Shown here: positions 55,399 to 64,000 of the stretch, piece after piece
Numbering within the stretch: the stretch's first letter is position 1
How the letters are laid out: each line of letters starts with the position of its first letter
DNA from: Pseudopyrenochaeta lycopersici
Lineage: Eukaryota; Ascomycota; Dothideomycetes; Pleosporales; Pseudopyrenochaetaceae
Direction of reading: 5' to 3'
Assembly (NCBI GenBank): GCA_003313425.1
Contig: NHZP01000017.1
Span: 434,001-498,000, forward strand
DNA: 64,000 nt
Position numbers and translations under genes: made by a program
Notes under the pieces: model-generated
What the model saw: the letters and a program-made list of their open reading frames with translations, nothing else
The model's database searches: none
Told to the model about the DNA's origin: nothing

Positions 55399-55737
55399 AT
55401 GGGCCCTCCACTAATCATCTCCGCATTCATTTCCCTCCAACCCCTCGAACCCGTCCTCGTCTTCTCCAACGATGCCGACGCAGCCCTGTTTCAATCACGC
55501 TGCAAGCAAGGCCGTATACTCCCTACCTCACGCCAGTCCTGGGTCTACCTACCTCTGCCGGAAGGCCTGCTCAGAGTGCGAACGGCGAGGAAGGGTGATG
55601 TTGCGTTCGACTTCGACACGGAAAAGAATGCTACCGAGTTCAACAAGGGGATCAAGAGCATGGGGACTATATATGTGAGTCCAAAGGGAGATCATGGATG
55701 GGAGAAGGTTGTGTATTTGGGAAAGGAGAAGGTATAG
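55399..55737 (+). CDS. Small protein of unknown function
   Basis: This is an intronless 112-residue ORF from ATG (ACAATGG context). The N-terminal IISAFISLQPLEPVLVFSND is followed by DADAALFQSRCKQGRIL and a WVYLPLPEGLLRVRTARKG strand region. FDFDTEKNATEFNKGIKSMGTIYVS and a basic end (VVYLGKEKV) close it. The alternation suggests a compact alpha/beta fold. There is no signal peptide or known motif. A long single-frame start-to-stop with balanced composition and a pyrimidine-rich leader supports a real gene. It was not recognised. Confidence 0.55.
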   Translation: MGPPLIISAFISLQPLEPVLVFSNDADAALFQSRCKQGRILPTSRQSWVYLPLPEGLLRVRTARKGDVAFDFDTEKNATEFNKGIKSMGTIYVSPKGDHGWEKVVYLGKEKV

Positions 55738-56348
55738 TCATGCAAGTAGAGCTATGCTAGGCTTGAGATGTAAGGACTTCCGGATTACCTCAAGTTCTTC
55801 ATTGTGGAATTGCGTTGCGCTTTCTTTGGCTTCTTTCTTCATGCATATCCTTGCATACCTGAATCTCAATTTTCCTTTATTATCCATGCTGGGCCACATG
55901 ATGTTCTTGGTCATATACCTCTCTTTTTCCACTGTACTGCAACAATTAACTCGCGCTTTCATAATTTTTATTTCGTTTCCTCCTCCGCTCACCATGTAAC
56001 TTCACTGTGTTCAGCAAACTTAGACCCTTCAATTCTGTCTTCAAAGCTACTTGGAGTCATCAGCCCTGCGTTTGCAGAATGCGTTTGCAGGATCCACTCA
56101 CACTGCACGCGCAGGTGAAGGCAGTTCACACTTTCCCAATCGCGTCTCGCCCAAACCCCCACATGCCTACCTTTGGGCGACAACAAGCAGGCTCTTGGCG
56201 TTTCCGGCGTCCTCCTGCTCGTCTACTGGCTCACTCTACTCAACTCCACTCCGTTCTACTTCACGTCCGTATTGTTCAACCGCATACTCTATTGTTTCCC
56301 TTATTAGACAATCGAGTACAACAACAATAATAACTCTCGCTCACCAAA
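55738..56348. other. Intergenic
   Basis: This is 611 bp between two plus-strand genes; a CA/CT-rich leader precedes the next ATG. No other feature was recognised. Confidence 0.5.
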
Positions 56349-57534
56349 ATGCCGGAGAACAATAGTATCGACAGCCCCCCAAGGCGCATCTCGCCGCTTG
56401 GACGCAATCAACCACGCCATATATCTGTCGCTATTCCGATCAGGCCCAACCCAGCTGACAGAGTAAGTCCTTTCCATCAACAGATTGAGACTCTACCCAG
56501 GAGTGTGCCTCAGCAAATTCACCCCATCGAAACTACTCTTGATATTCACAGGTCTGGAGGAGTTCAGGGTGCTAACATGTCACAATCACAACCACTCAAC
56601 CCAAACTATCCGGTCACTGCTCAGGTACAAGCTCCAGACGACGCCGTTCAACAAGCATCCATGGCCCGCTCACATACCAGCAAAAGCAAACCTGAAAAGC
56701 AACAGCCCAGAAATCCGATCACTACAATCGTATCTGCGCTGCCTAAGACCACCTACAGGGATCAAGACGACAAAACTGAGAGGACGCTCCCATATATTGG
56801 TGTACAGCGCGCTCTTCTCAAATACCTCGGCACGCACGCCGCCGATACCTTGACGGCTCTTCAAGCCTGCAGATGGACGCAAGCCATCGAGCCTATCACC
56901 AAGATGCCCAAGGCCAGTGAGGCGGTTCGCTTGTGCTACTACATGCGTTCCCAGGGCTTCGATACATATGCTGACATCAAGAATGGGATGATGAGCTTGT
57001 TCGTTGTGAACCAACTCTCCCACACGAGGGGCAGCAGCCATGATCATTTGTACTGGAAGCAGCATGTGACATCGAATGTCATCCATTTCGCCTCCACAGC
57101 TCGTGTTGTTGGCAGTGCACTGCAGACGAATCGGCCGAATGCCTTAATCCTTGACGGTCCGGTCGAACCTTCTGTTCAGGGCCCATTCGCCACGGGAGGG
57201 GTCGGGGGGTTCATGCCACTGCTTCGTGGTGGAGAAGCTGCGCCAGCTGCAGCACCCAGGGAGGGTGTTGAAGATGAAGGTGAAATTGACGAAATGGGAA
57301 CTGGAGTTGCTGAGACAGAGGCACCGGTGAATCCACGCGAGCCGACTGCAGATGCCGCCCGCTTAATGATTGCTGCCATAAACGATCTGGACGACATGCT
57401 TACTAACGACGATCCACACCATTCGTAAGACTTCAACATCACTCCAGCATCATCACTCCTAACCTGCATATAGTGTCGTCGAGGCTGCCATTACACGTAT
57501 CGATGAGCTCGAGCGGCAAATTCACCAAGATTAG
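56349..57534 (+). CDS. Hypothetical protein with central folded domain
   Basis: Exons 56349-57424 and 57474-57534 (49-nt intron with a CTAAC branch) give 378 residues. The N-terminal 130 residues are Pro/Gln/Ser-rich and disordered. A folded core at about 145-265 has YIGVQRALLKYLGTHAADTLTALQA, EAVRLCYYMRSQGFDTYADIKNGMMSLFV and a YWKQHVTSNVIHFASTARVV helix. An acidic Gly/Glu linker follows, then helices MIAAINDLDDML and, after the intron, VVEAAITRIDELERQI. The spliced end continues the last amphipathic helix, supporting the model. No domain name was recognised. Possibly nuclear or cytosolic; no signal peptide. Confidence 0.75.
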
Positions 57535-60500
57535 GCGTCCTGGACATATAACGTTCCATCTACAGTCGACGACTGGGCTGCATTGGCTGGGCTCCATAGA
57601 AGAGCAGAATCCACAGGGATGGCATTTAGCGTCCAACAGGAGGGGAGGGCTGCATGGAGGCGGGCTAGTGTCTAGAGGAGCAAAACGTCTGGCTGGAGGG
57701 TATTAGTGATGCAAGTCACCCATAGCACATTTTTGACGTAAGGTTATGGATAGTTCAGTGAAAAACTAATACAACTGCTTCAGAAAATCGGTCACCTTAC
57801 TAGCTTTCAAGCAGGTATCGTCATGGTATATTCATAACAATGAAGATGTCTTCTTCAATTAGCTTGTCGTGAAGGTCACTATGCAACGTAATCCTTGCCA
57901 CGATACCGCTGCTTTAACTTGTCGAGCCAACATTCTTTGCATTGTCCTTGCTCTAGTTATCACTGGCTTCCGGGGTGGTGATTGAGTGTGATAGATACAC
58001 ATGCAATACTTCCATTATCTTTGCACAATATCACCTTCTACGGGCCCTAGATCGTGGCTATTCCAGTGATATATAGACAATGAACGAAACATGAACATTA
58101 CAACATGAGACTCCCCGTATTGAGCTCCTCTCCGGCACGATGTTTCGAACATTACAAACTCCATCAGTCTTCCCCTAGGAAAAGGTATTATCTAGCATAT
58201 ATTGTCTTCTTGTTGAAAAGAGCCATTACAACAGAGTGTCTTTCAGAGACATAGATAGACCACTACGTGCATGTTTTTGACCATGGGGCATACGGCGAGA
58301 GTGATAATTATACTTGAGAGAAAACCAGGTGTTGTGGAAAGTACGGAGCGAAGCAGAAATGCGCTCTAATTGACCGAGTAAGAATATCGGGACAAAAGCA
58401 ATGACGTCCGAAAGCGCATTGAAGATGTTCGATTCCTCGCGAGCCAATTTTTGTTCAACTCAGAGTATACGTGAAATTCTAGTCTTAACCTTATCTTTCA
58501 GTCGTACCGAAACATTGCCTTTGATATCTCTTTCAGAGATATGGACGAAGATTGTGGGCTAGGTATTTTCAGCCGCAAGATCATCTGAGATTCTTTTGTT
58601 AGCCTTACGTCGGTGTTTAAAACGGTTAATGATTGATTGGAGTCGAATGGGGACGAATGGTTCAAAAGCCGAGCAGAGACATGGACACCCGCTAGAGACT
58701 AGAGCGAACGATGATGAAGCCTGCTCAGGTAGGCTGTCAGAGAATCGATTCACTTTTCGAGTAAATCTGCTACTGCGCATATGAAGCCTTTTATGGGTAA
58801 CAAATTGCTTAGGGTCTCTTTAAGATTTGTGAGGATTATCATAGGCGGCATGATCGTCACTTTCACTTCAGAAGCCATAAAAGAACACGACGTGTGTGCG
58901 AGGAGAGATATCCAAATAGTTGGGTGTAATTGTGTGAATTCAGATTGAATAAACGAGCAATTCGAAATTATATATCACCCAAGCCAATGGTTGACTTTGG
59001 GATACACGGTGTTGAGTACATCTATGGCTGGGTCTTGCTAGTAGAGTCATTTTCGTCATTCAGTTCTGCATTATCCAAGGATTCATGTTCGCTGGCTCCC
59101 TCCACCTCTCTGTGATCATGTCTTTACGAGAATATGAGTTCAATGCAACAATTGGAGACAGAGAAATGTATTCTTTTAACTGATAATGCGAATCTCAAAC
59201 TATCGACTGGAGTCATTCATGTTGTATCAGTATAAACTCATCAGAGCTTTGAAGCGAGTCTCAGTTCGATAGCTCAATATATTCGTATTGTCATTTTACC
59301 TCCTGCACAGTGCAATCTCGGCGACTTCACCCCTCTGTTACTCACTATCTTACACGGTCATCTGAGTTTATCAGAGAGCTTCAAATATTAAATGAATGTA
59401 TGGCGACTGGATTCACGAGTAAAACTCTTCGTTTCAGACATCTTCCCATGCCTGGAGAAGATGATGCAACTTGTTGAGCTTCGCATTATGTCTGAGGCGA
59501 CGTTAGGATTCCTTTTGTGAATCACAATGTGACACGTCGTTGATGTGATGCGTTCATTGAGGTTGTACTCCCAATCAGGAAGCCATTTCCAGTCCCCTGT
59601 GCGTCATAATCTATGTGAATTCGTTGGGACGGACCTCACTGACACTACAATGGTCAATTCAGAACACACATCTTCTTGGATACGAAAGGACGCGTCGAGA
59701 CTCGCCATTGTTCTTGAATTTTCCACTTAATTCATTAATTCATCGAGAGTGCGTAAGTAAACCACGCTCGCCCCCTCCCCCTCTCGCACTCCCGTCTCCC
59801 ATCTCCAACAAAGAACTTAATGACGATGGCTATCATGTGATTTCTTATTCGAGCCCAGCCCTTGGTATCCTAGTGATCGAAGAAGGTACGAGAAAGATAC
59901 ACATGTTCCCCGCCAAACAAAGAAAGCACTACCTGTACACCTAATCATCGACTTCGCCTCATCTCTCCTTCAAAAGCATCGATCGCCAGTCTCGACCTCG
60001 ACTTGAGTTGAAATTCAAAACTACCCACCTTCTATTTTCTCCTTGCTCGCGTGAAGCGCGTCCTGAACTATTGATGCACGCGGATGTTGTTTCATGCTCT
60101 CTTGGCAGTCATGGGTATATCAACTTTCCCTTGTTACTCTCGGCCCTTCTCCTCCCCTCTGGATGCCCTTCCCAACCTTAACACAACTGCGCAGAACGAC
60201 AAAGGACCGGCTGCATGATATCCACATGTTCAATACGGAGTACAGCCAGAGAAATAGAGTACGAGAGTCGTTGAATTAACAATGGGTAGCTACGTATGTG
60301 AATGTCAGAAGGTGATACAGTCAGTCTCGGCGGATTTTTGTCAAGTATTTTCCTGCCGCTATGAATTGGCTGGTGCTTGCGTACAGTAAAGCTCTAAATG
60401 GCGGCTTGTTGACCTAGACTCTACTTCATGTCTTGTGCTAGTTGTTCTCTTGCGTGACCCCTAATTGTGCGTCCAAAGTGCCCACGTTGGACAGTTGAGT

Positions 60501-62590
60501 CGGTTTGTGTTCTTATCAGGACCCTTGTCGCGGCTTCTCCAAGTATGTCCTGGTTGCTTCAAAGGAAGGAAAACATAGATTGTATTTTCATAGGCATTAG
60601 TGTGATGCGATGACGAAAACAGCGCGATTACCATGTTAATTCTGCTGGTGGTGATGGCGCTTGCAAGATCCGTTCTCCTGCCACACATGAAATGCCGCAA
60701 GCATCATTTCACATAGCCCGACCTCCACGATCGCGGCCTGGTGTTTCGTGATTATTAGAGCATGATATGTGTGAGTCTAATATTATATTCCAAATGCAGC
60801 AAGACCTAGGAACCACGAGGAAAACGCACTGTGATGAACGACCTCCCTTGTCTCATATGTGGGGCATGTAATATACGGAAGTTTAACGGATCGCAGTGAG
60901 GCTGCAGAGCCGGCATGTGCTCGGTGACGGTAAGCGTCGGATCAGCTGAGGCTTGATCAATGCTTTAGAGGCGGCGAGCAATCAGAGAACGCCAGTTCTG
61001 ACGGGACACGTCTGGCGGGACACAACGAGATTGAACGCCTCTGGATATGTATTCTCTTTGCCTGACCATTCAGCGCTCTTTGCAGGAAATGAATGCGCTA
61101 AGCGTGTTATTATTACTGTGCAGTCAGATACGCGAGTGACGCTATTTTCTTGTACGATCCTACAAGCGCGGCGAAGCTCTTGCGCTGAATGGGCCGAGGG
61201 CGACACTTTTGATGTCGACCTCTCATAGCATTGATCCAGACCTGCATCTGTCCGAGGAGTGGACGCGTCCGAGATTGAAGTGTGGTAAGCCACGGGTGTA
61301 TCGCCGCTGACTGCAGCCACGGGCTCGGTACCATTGACAAGTCGAGGCTAGATTGGGTGACGCGGGAGCGTAGGCTGCATTGTTGGAGCTGGCTCCGGAA
61401 ACGGGCCAAAGAAGAGGGCAAAAAGCGAAGCGCAATGGAAGCCGCAGCAGGAACAACGGCGCATTCTTCTTCGATGGTTATGGGTACTTGCCAGATGCAA
61501 AAAAAGAAAGTTGAAAGTGGAGAAGGGACATGGATCACAAAGGTGCGGTGGAAGATGCAGGCATGAGCTAGCTGCAGCCGCACGTCGATCAACGGAAATG
61601 TGTCCTAGTTCCTAAAACCAGTGGCCAAGCGAGAGGCTGCCCATAACGCGCTCACGACGCGGGGGTCCGTCCGGTGTATCCGGGCGTATGTGAATCCACA
61701 ATGAGCATGAATACTGGACACACGGCGTTTGACGCCGCCAACACAGCCGGCGCGTGAAGTAGCATCGAAGCAAGGAGGTGCTTGCTGCGCCGTGTGCGGC
61801 TGCTGAATACACAGCGCCCAGGAAGTGGTCTAGGGTATACTGGTAGCCAGCCTCGCGCGCCACGATGGCACTGGGGTAGTTGGCTGGCTGTCAGAAATGG
61901 AAGCCTAGCAACAACAGCAATCTGGGGCACCGGCAGGATCCGAGTGTCGAATGACGTGTCGCATTCATGACTGAACAGAGCGTGACAGATGGCCAGGATT
62001 ATCTTGCGACATTGCAAAGATGCGATCATAGTCTGCGACTGGGCAGAGGATGGAGTTCGCGAGTTGGCAGTGGGCAAGAACAGGCGCGTTGGTGCGGGCG
62101 ATGGATCAGGCTAGCGTCTGAGGCCACCTTTCGAAGAAGGAAGTCGCGACACAGCTCCCAGTCCAGTTCATGGCAACACACGCGCATCGCCCTCAGGGCT
62201 GGGATGCGCAGACGCCGCCAGTGAGAGTGCGCAGTGCCTGTGAAGATATCCAGCGCACTCTTGCACTGATTCGCCGGCGCTGTTGCGGTAACGAAAATTT
62301 CCCTCCTTTTTGAAACGGGCGTCCGAGCTTTGGCGCTAGTTCAAACCGGGACGGATTGCACGGTTATTTAATGATGGGGTTGTGAGTAGATAGAGGCCCG
62401 CAGCCCACCTCTCCGAACCCGACCAGCACTCCCGGCGCCGCCGCACCTGCTACCACCCATCACGTGACATCCTGCATACTGGGGCAGCCTACTCCCAGTG
62501 CTTCAATGGCCCACCACACGGGCATCTAGTAATTTATAATAGTCCTGGTCGCGCCCTGCTGCACGACCGACTGTCCGCTCGGCGCCAAAA
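57535..62590. other. Large gene-poor tract
   Basis: These 5.06 kb hold no supported gene. The part from about 57.8 to 60.9 kb is AT-rich with only short ORFs; the last 1.5 kb is GC-richer and should contain the MOT1 promoter. No terminal repeats, transposase or reverse-transcriptase remnants were recognised by eye. Confidence 0.5.
62460..62467 (+). promoter_or_regulatory. TCACGTGA box upstream of MOT1
   Basis: A perfect TCACGTGA palindrome followed by C lies 124 bp before the MOT1 ATG. It is the same core as at PRP45 and RPL4. Confidence 0.5.
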
Positions 62591-64000
62591 ATGAGGTAAG
62601 TCGCCTTCACCTGCTTGCCTGTCTCCGCGCCCGCTAATACTCTGGTAGTGCCACCAGATTGGACCGTCTCGTAACGTAAGTGCACCCTTGACTCTACCTT
62701 GTGTCATCCACCCGCGCTGGTTACAGCATCATATGACAACCTCTCAAGCCCACCCGGCCACATTTCTCTTCATCTTTGATTTTGCTGACACTGCCAAGGC
62801 TTCTCGAGACGGGCAGCACAGCACTGATCCGCAACACAGCAGCCGATCAGCTAGCCGACGTCCAAAAACAACATCCTGATGAACTATTCAACCTCCTCAC
62901 AAGGGTAATTCCCTACTTACGGTCAAAGAGCTGGGAGACTCGAGTCGCTGCTGCCAAGGCTGTTGGAGGTATCGCCGCAAACGCGGAAAAGTTCGACCCT
63001 AATGCTGAAGATGAACCCATCAAGAGCGAAGTTGCCGATTCAGATACCAACGGCCACGTCAAGACCGAGGACGCCAATGGCGGACTCGTCAAGAAAGAAG
63101 AAAATGGCGAAGATGCTGCTCCTCCCCCTTTTGCCGACAGACTTGATCTTAGCACTCTCGACATGCCATCAGTCCTCAAGTTTGGTAAGATTCTCGCTGC
63201 AAGTGGCACCAAGGAGCACGACTACAAGCTAGCGGCCATGGAACCCACGGAGCGTCTCGAGTACCAGAAGAACACGCTCCTCAAGCGTCTCGGATTTGAG
63301 GGCGAGTATGTCGAGGACCAATCACCACCTCCTCAGGAAATGGTCGCACAGACACCCGGAATCAAGACCCCTGCCATACATCGAATCGACACAAATGTAT
63401 CCATATCAGACACCATCAACACTGCCGGATCACCCCCCTTGGCCACTCCGAATGGTGATCACCAAGGCGGTCTTAGCAAACGTCAACTTAACGCTCTGAA
63501 GCGAAAAAAGAAAAAGGATGCACAGGGAGGCCCGAACAAGGTGCAAATTGTCGATTTCAGCTCCGGTGCTCGCAAAGACTCGCAGGCAGATGTTGTAGAG
63601 ACACCTTCCCGCCCACATCCCGTTGCCCTGAAACTGGAGAAATCTGAGAACGGTGATGAAGGCGGCAGCGGCGAAGGCATCAACGACTACTTTTCGCTGG
63701 AGCGCGAGGGCGGCGATGACGACGCAAAATTTGTAAAAGAATTCAAAGGCGCCCCTGTACCTGAGAAATCGTCTTTCCAAGCAGAGGCCGAAGAGATCGG
63801 GCTTGAATGGCCATTCGAGCGGGTCTCAGAGTACCTCGCCGTCGAACTCTTTGATTACAGCTGGGAGGTTCGCCATGGTGCCGCCATGGGAATTCGAGAG
63901 ATCCTGCGCGCACATGGCGCTGGAGCTGGACGCCGGAAAGGAAAGAATCAAATCGAAAACGATAAGCTCAATCAGCGATGGCTTAACGATCTAGCATGCC
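62591..64000 (+). CDS. MOT1: TATA-binding protein-associated factor MOT1 (3'-partial)
   Basis: Exons 62591-62595 (ATGAG), 62649-62675 and 62799-64000 (open at the edge) join in phase. Introns are 53 and 123 nt. The N-terminus reads MSATRLDRLVT-LLETGSTALIRNTAADQLADVQKQHP, the strongly conserved first HEAT repeat of Mot1/BTAF1. RVIPYLRSKSWETRVAAAKAVGGIAANAEKF and the WPFERVSEYLAVELFDYSWEVRHGAAMGIREIL repeat follow. A disordered basic/acidic insert lies between them (KRQLNALKRKKKK). Mot1 is a Swi2/Snf2 ATPase that removes TBP from DNA; the HEAT region grips TBP. The ATPase half lies beyond the window. The five-base first coding exon hides the start from simple ORF finding. Confidence 0.96.

Noticed and set aside
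61652..62077. 141-codon minus ORF upstream of MOT1
   Set aside because: No domain was seen, and ORFs are open on the other strand too.
1..64000. CRISPR arrays, rRNA genes, complete transposons
   Set aside because: None was seen. The tandem repeats present have no spacer structure, and no 5S or 18S/28S sequence was recognised.

Overview
The window is nuclear DNA of a filamentous ascomycete (Pezizomycotina). Its genes are short-intron and densely packed on both strands. Introns are mostly 48-120 nt with GT-AG ends and CTAAC/CTGAC branch sites. It carries families typical of these fungi: HET-domain proteins, a SAT4-type fungal rhodopsin-domain protein, intradiol dioxygenase, a PAN/Apple secreted protein, and PRP45, MOT1 and TAF11 orthologues. 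The overall flavour suggests Dothideomycetes, perhaps Pleosporales. That placement is inference from protein style, not a phylogenetic result.

Layout. 0-11 kb: the 3' part of a secreted multi-exon protein, a five-exon seven-helix rhodopsin-domain gene, an intronless M20 metallopeptidase and a Ulp1-like (C48) cysteine protease gene, separated by gene-poor stretches. 13-33 kb is a housekeeping block: a large MAPK-phosphatase-like dual-specificity phosphatase, RPL4 (60S ribosomal protein), pyruvate decarboxylase, an intradiol ring-cleavage dioxygenase, the spliceosomal SNW protein PRP45, an 838-aa disordered/coiled conserved protein and a 162-aa hydrophilic protein, followed at 33.7 kb by a small ankyrin protein. 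35-43.7 kb is an accessory island: two HET-domain genes flanking a secreted two-PAN-domain gene, then a stretch of decayed sequence with a nearly perfect 102-bp tandem duplication and a candidate orphan small gene with decapeptide repeats. 44-57.5 kb returns to conserved genes (TAF11, a J-domain protein, a metallophosphoesterase) and small lineage-specific genes. 57.5-62.6 kb is a gene-poor tract, and the window ends inside MOT1.

How the genes work together. There is no operon-like logic and no recognisable secondary-metabolite cluster. Three core gene-expression genes (RPL4, PRP45, MOT1) each carry a CACGTGA box about 118-150 bp upstream of their ATG, which suggests a shared bHLH/Cbf1-type input. 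The HET-PAN-HET island is the most likely place for rapidly evolving self/non-self biology.

Most gene models were spliced by hand. Exon joins were accepted only where phase, splice sites and, where possible, family similarity agreed. No homology search was run, so family names rest on recognised motifs.
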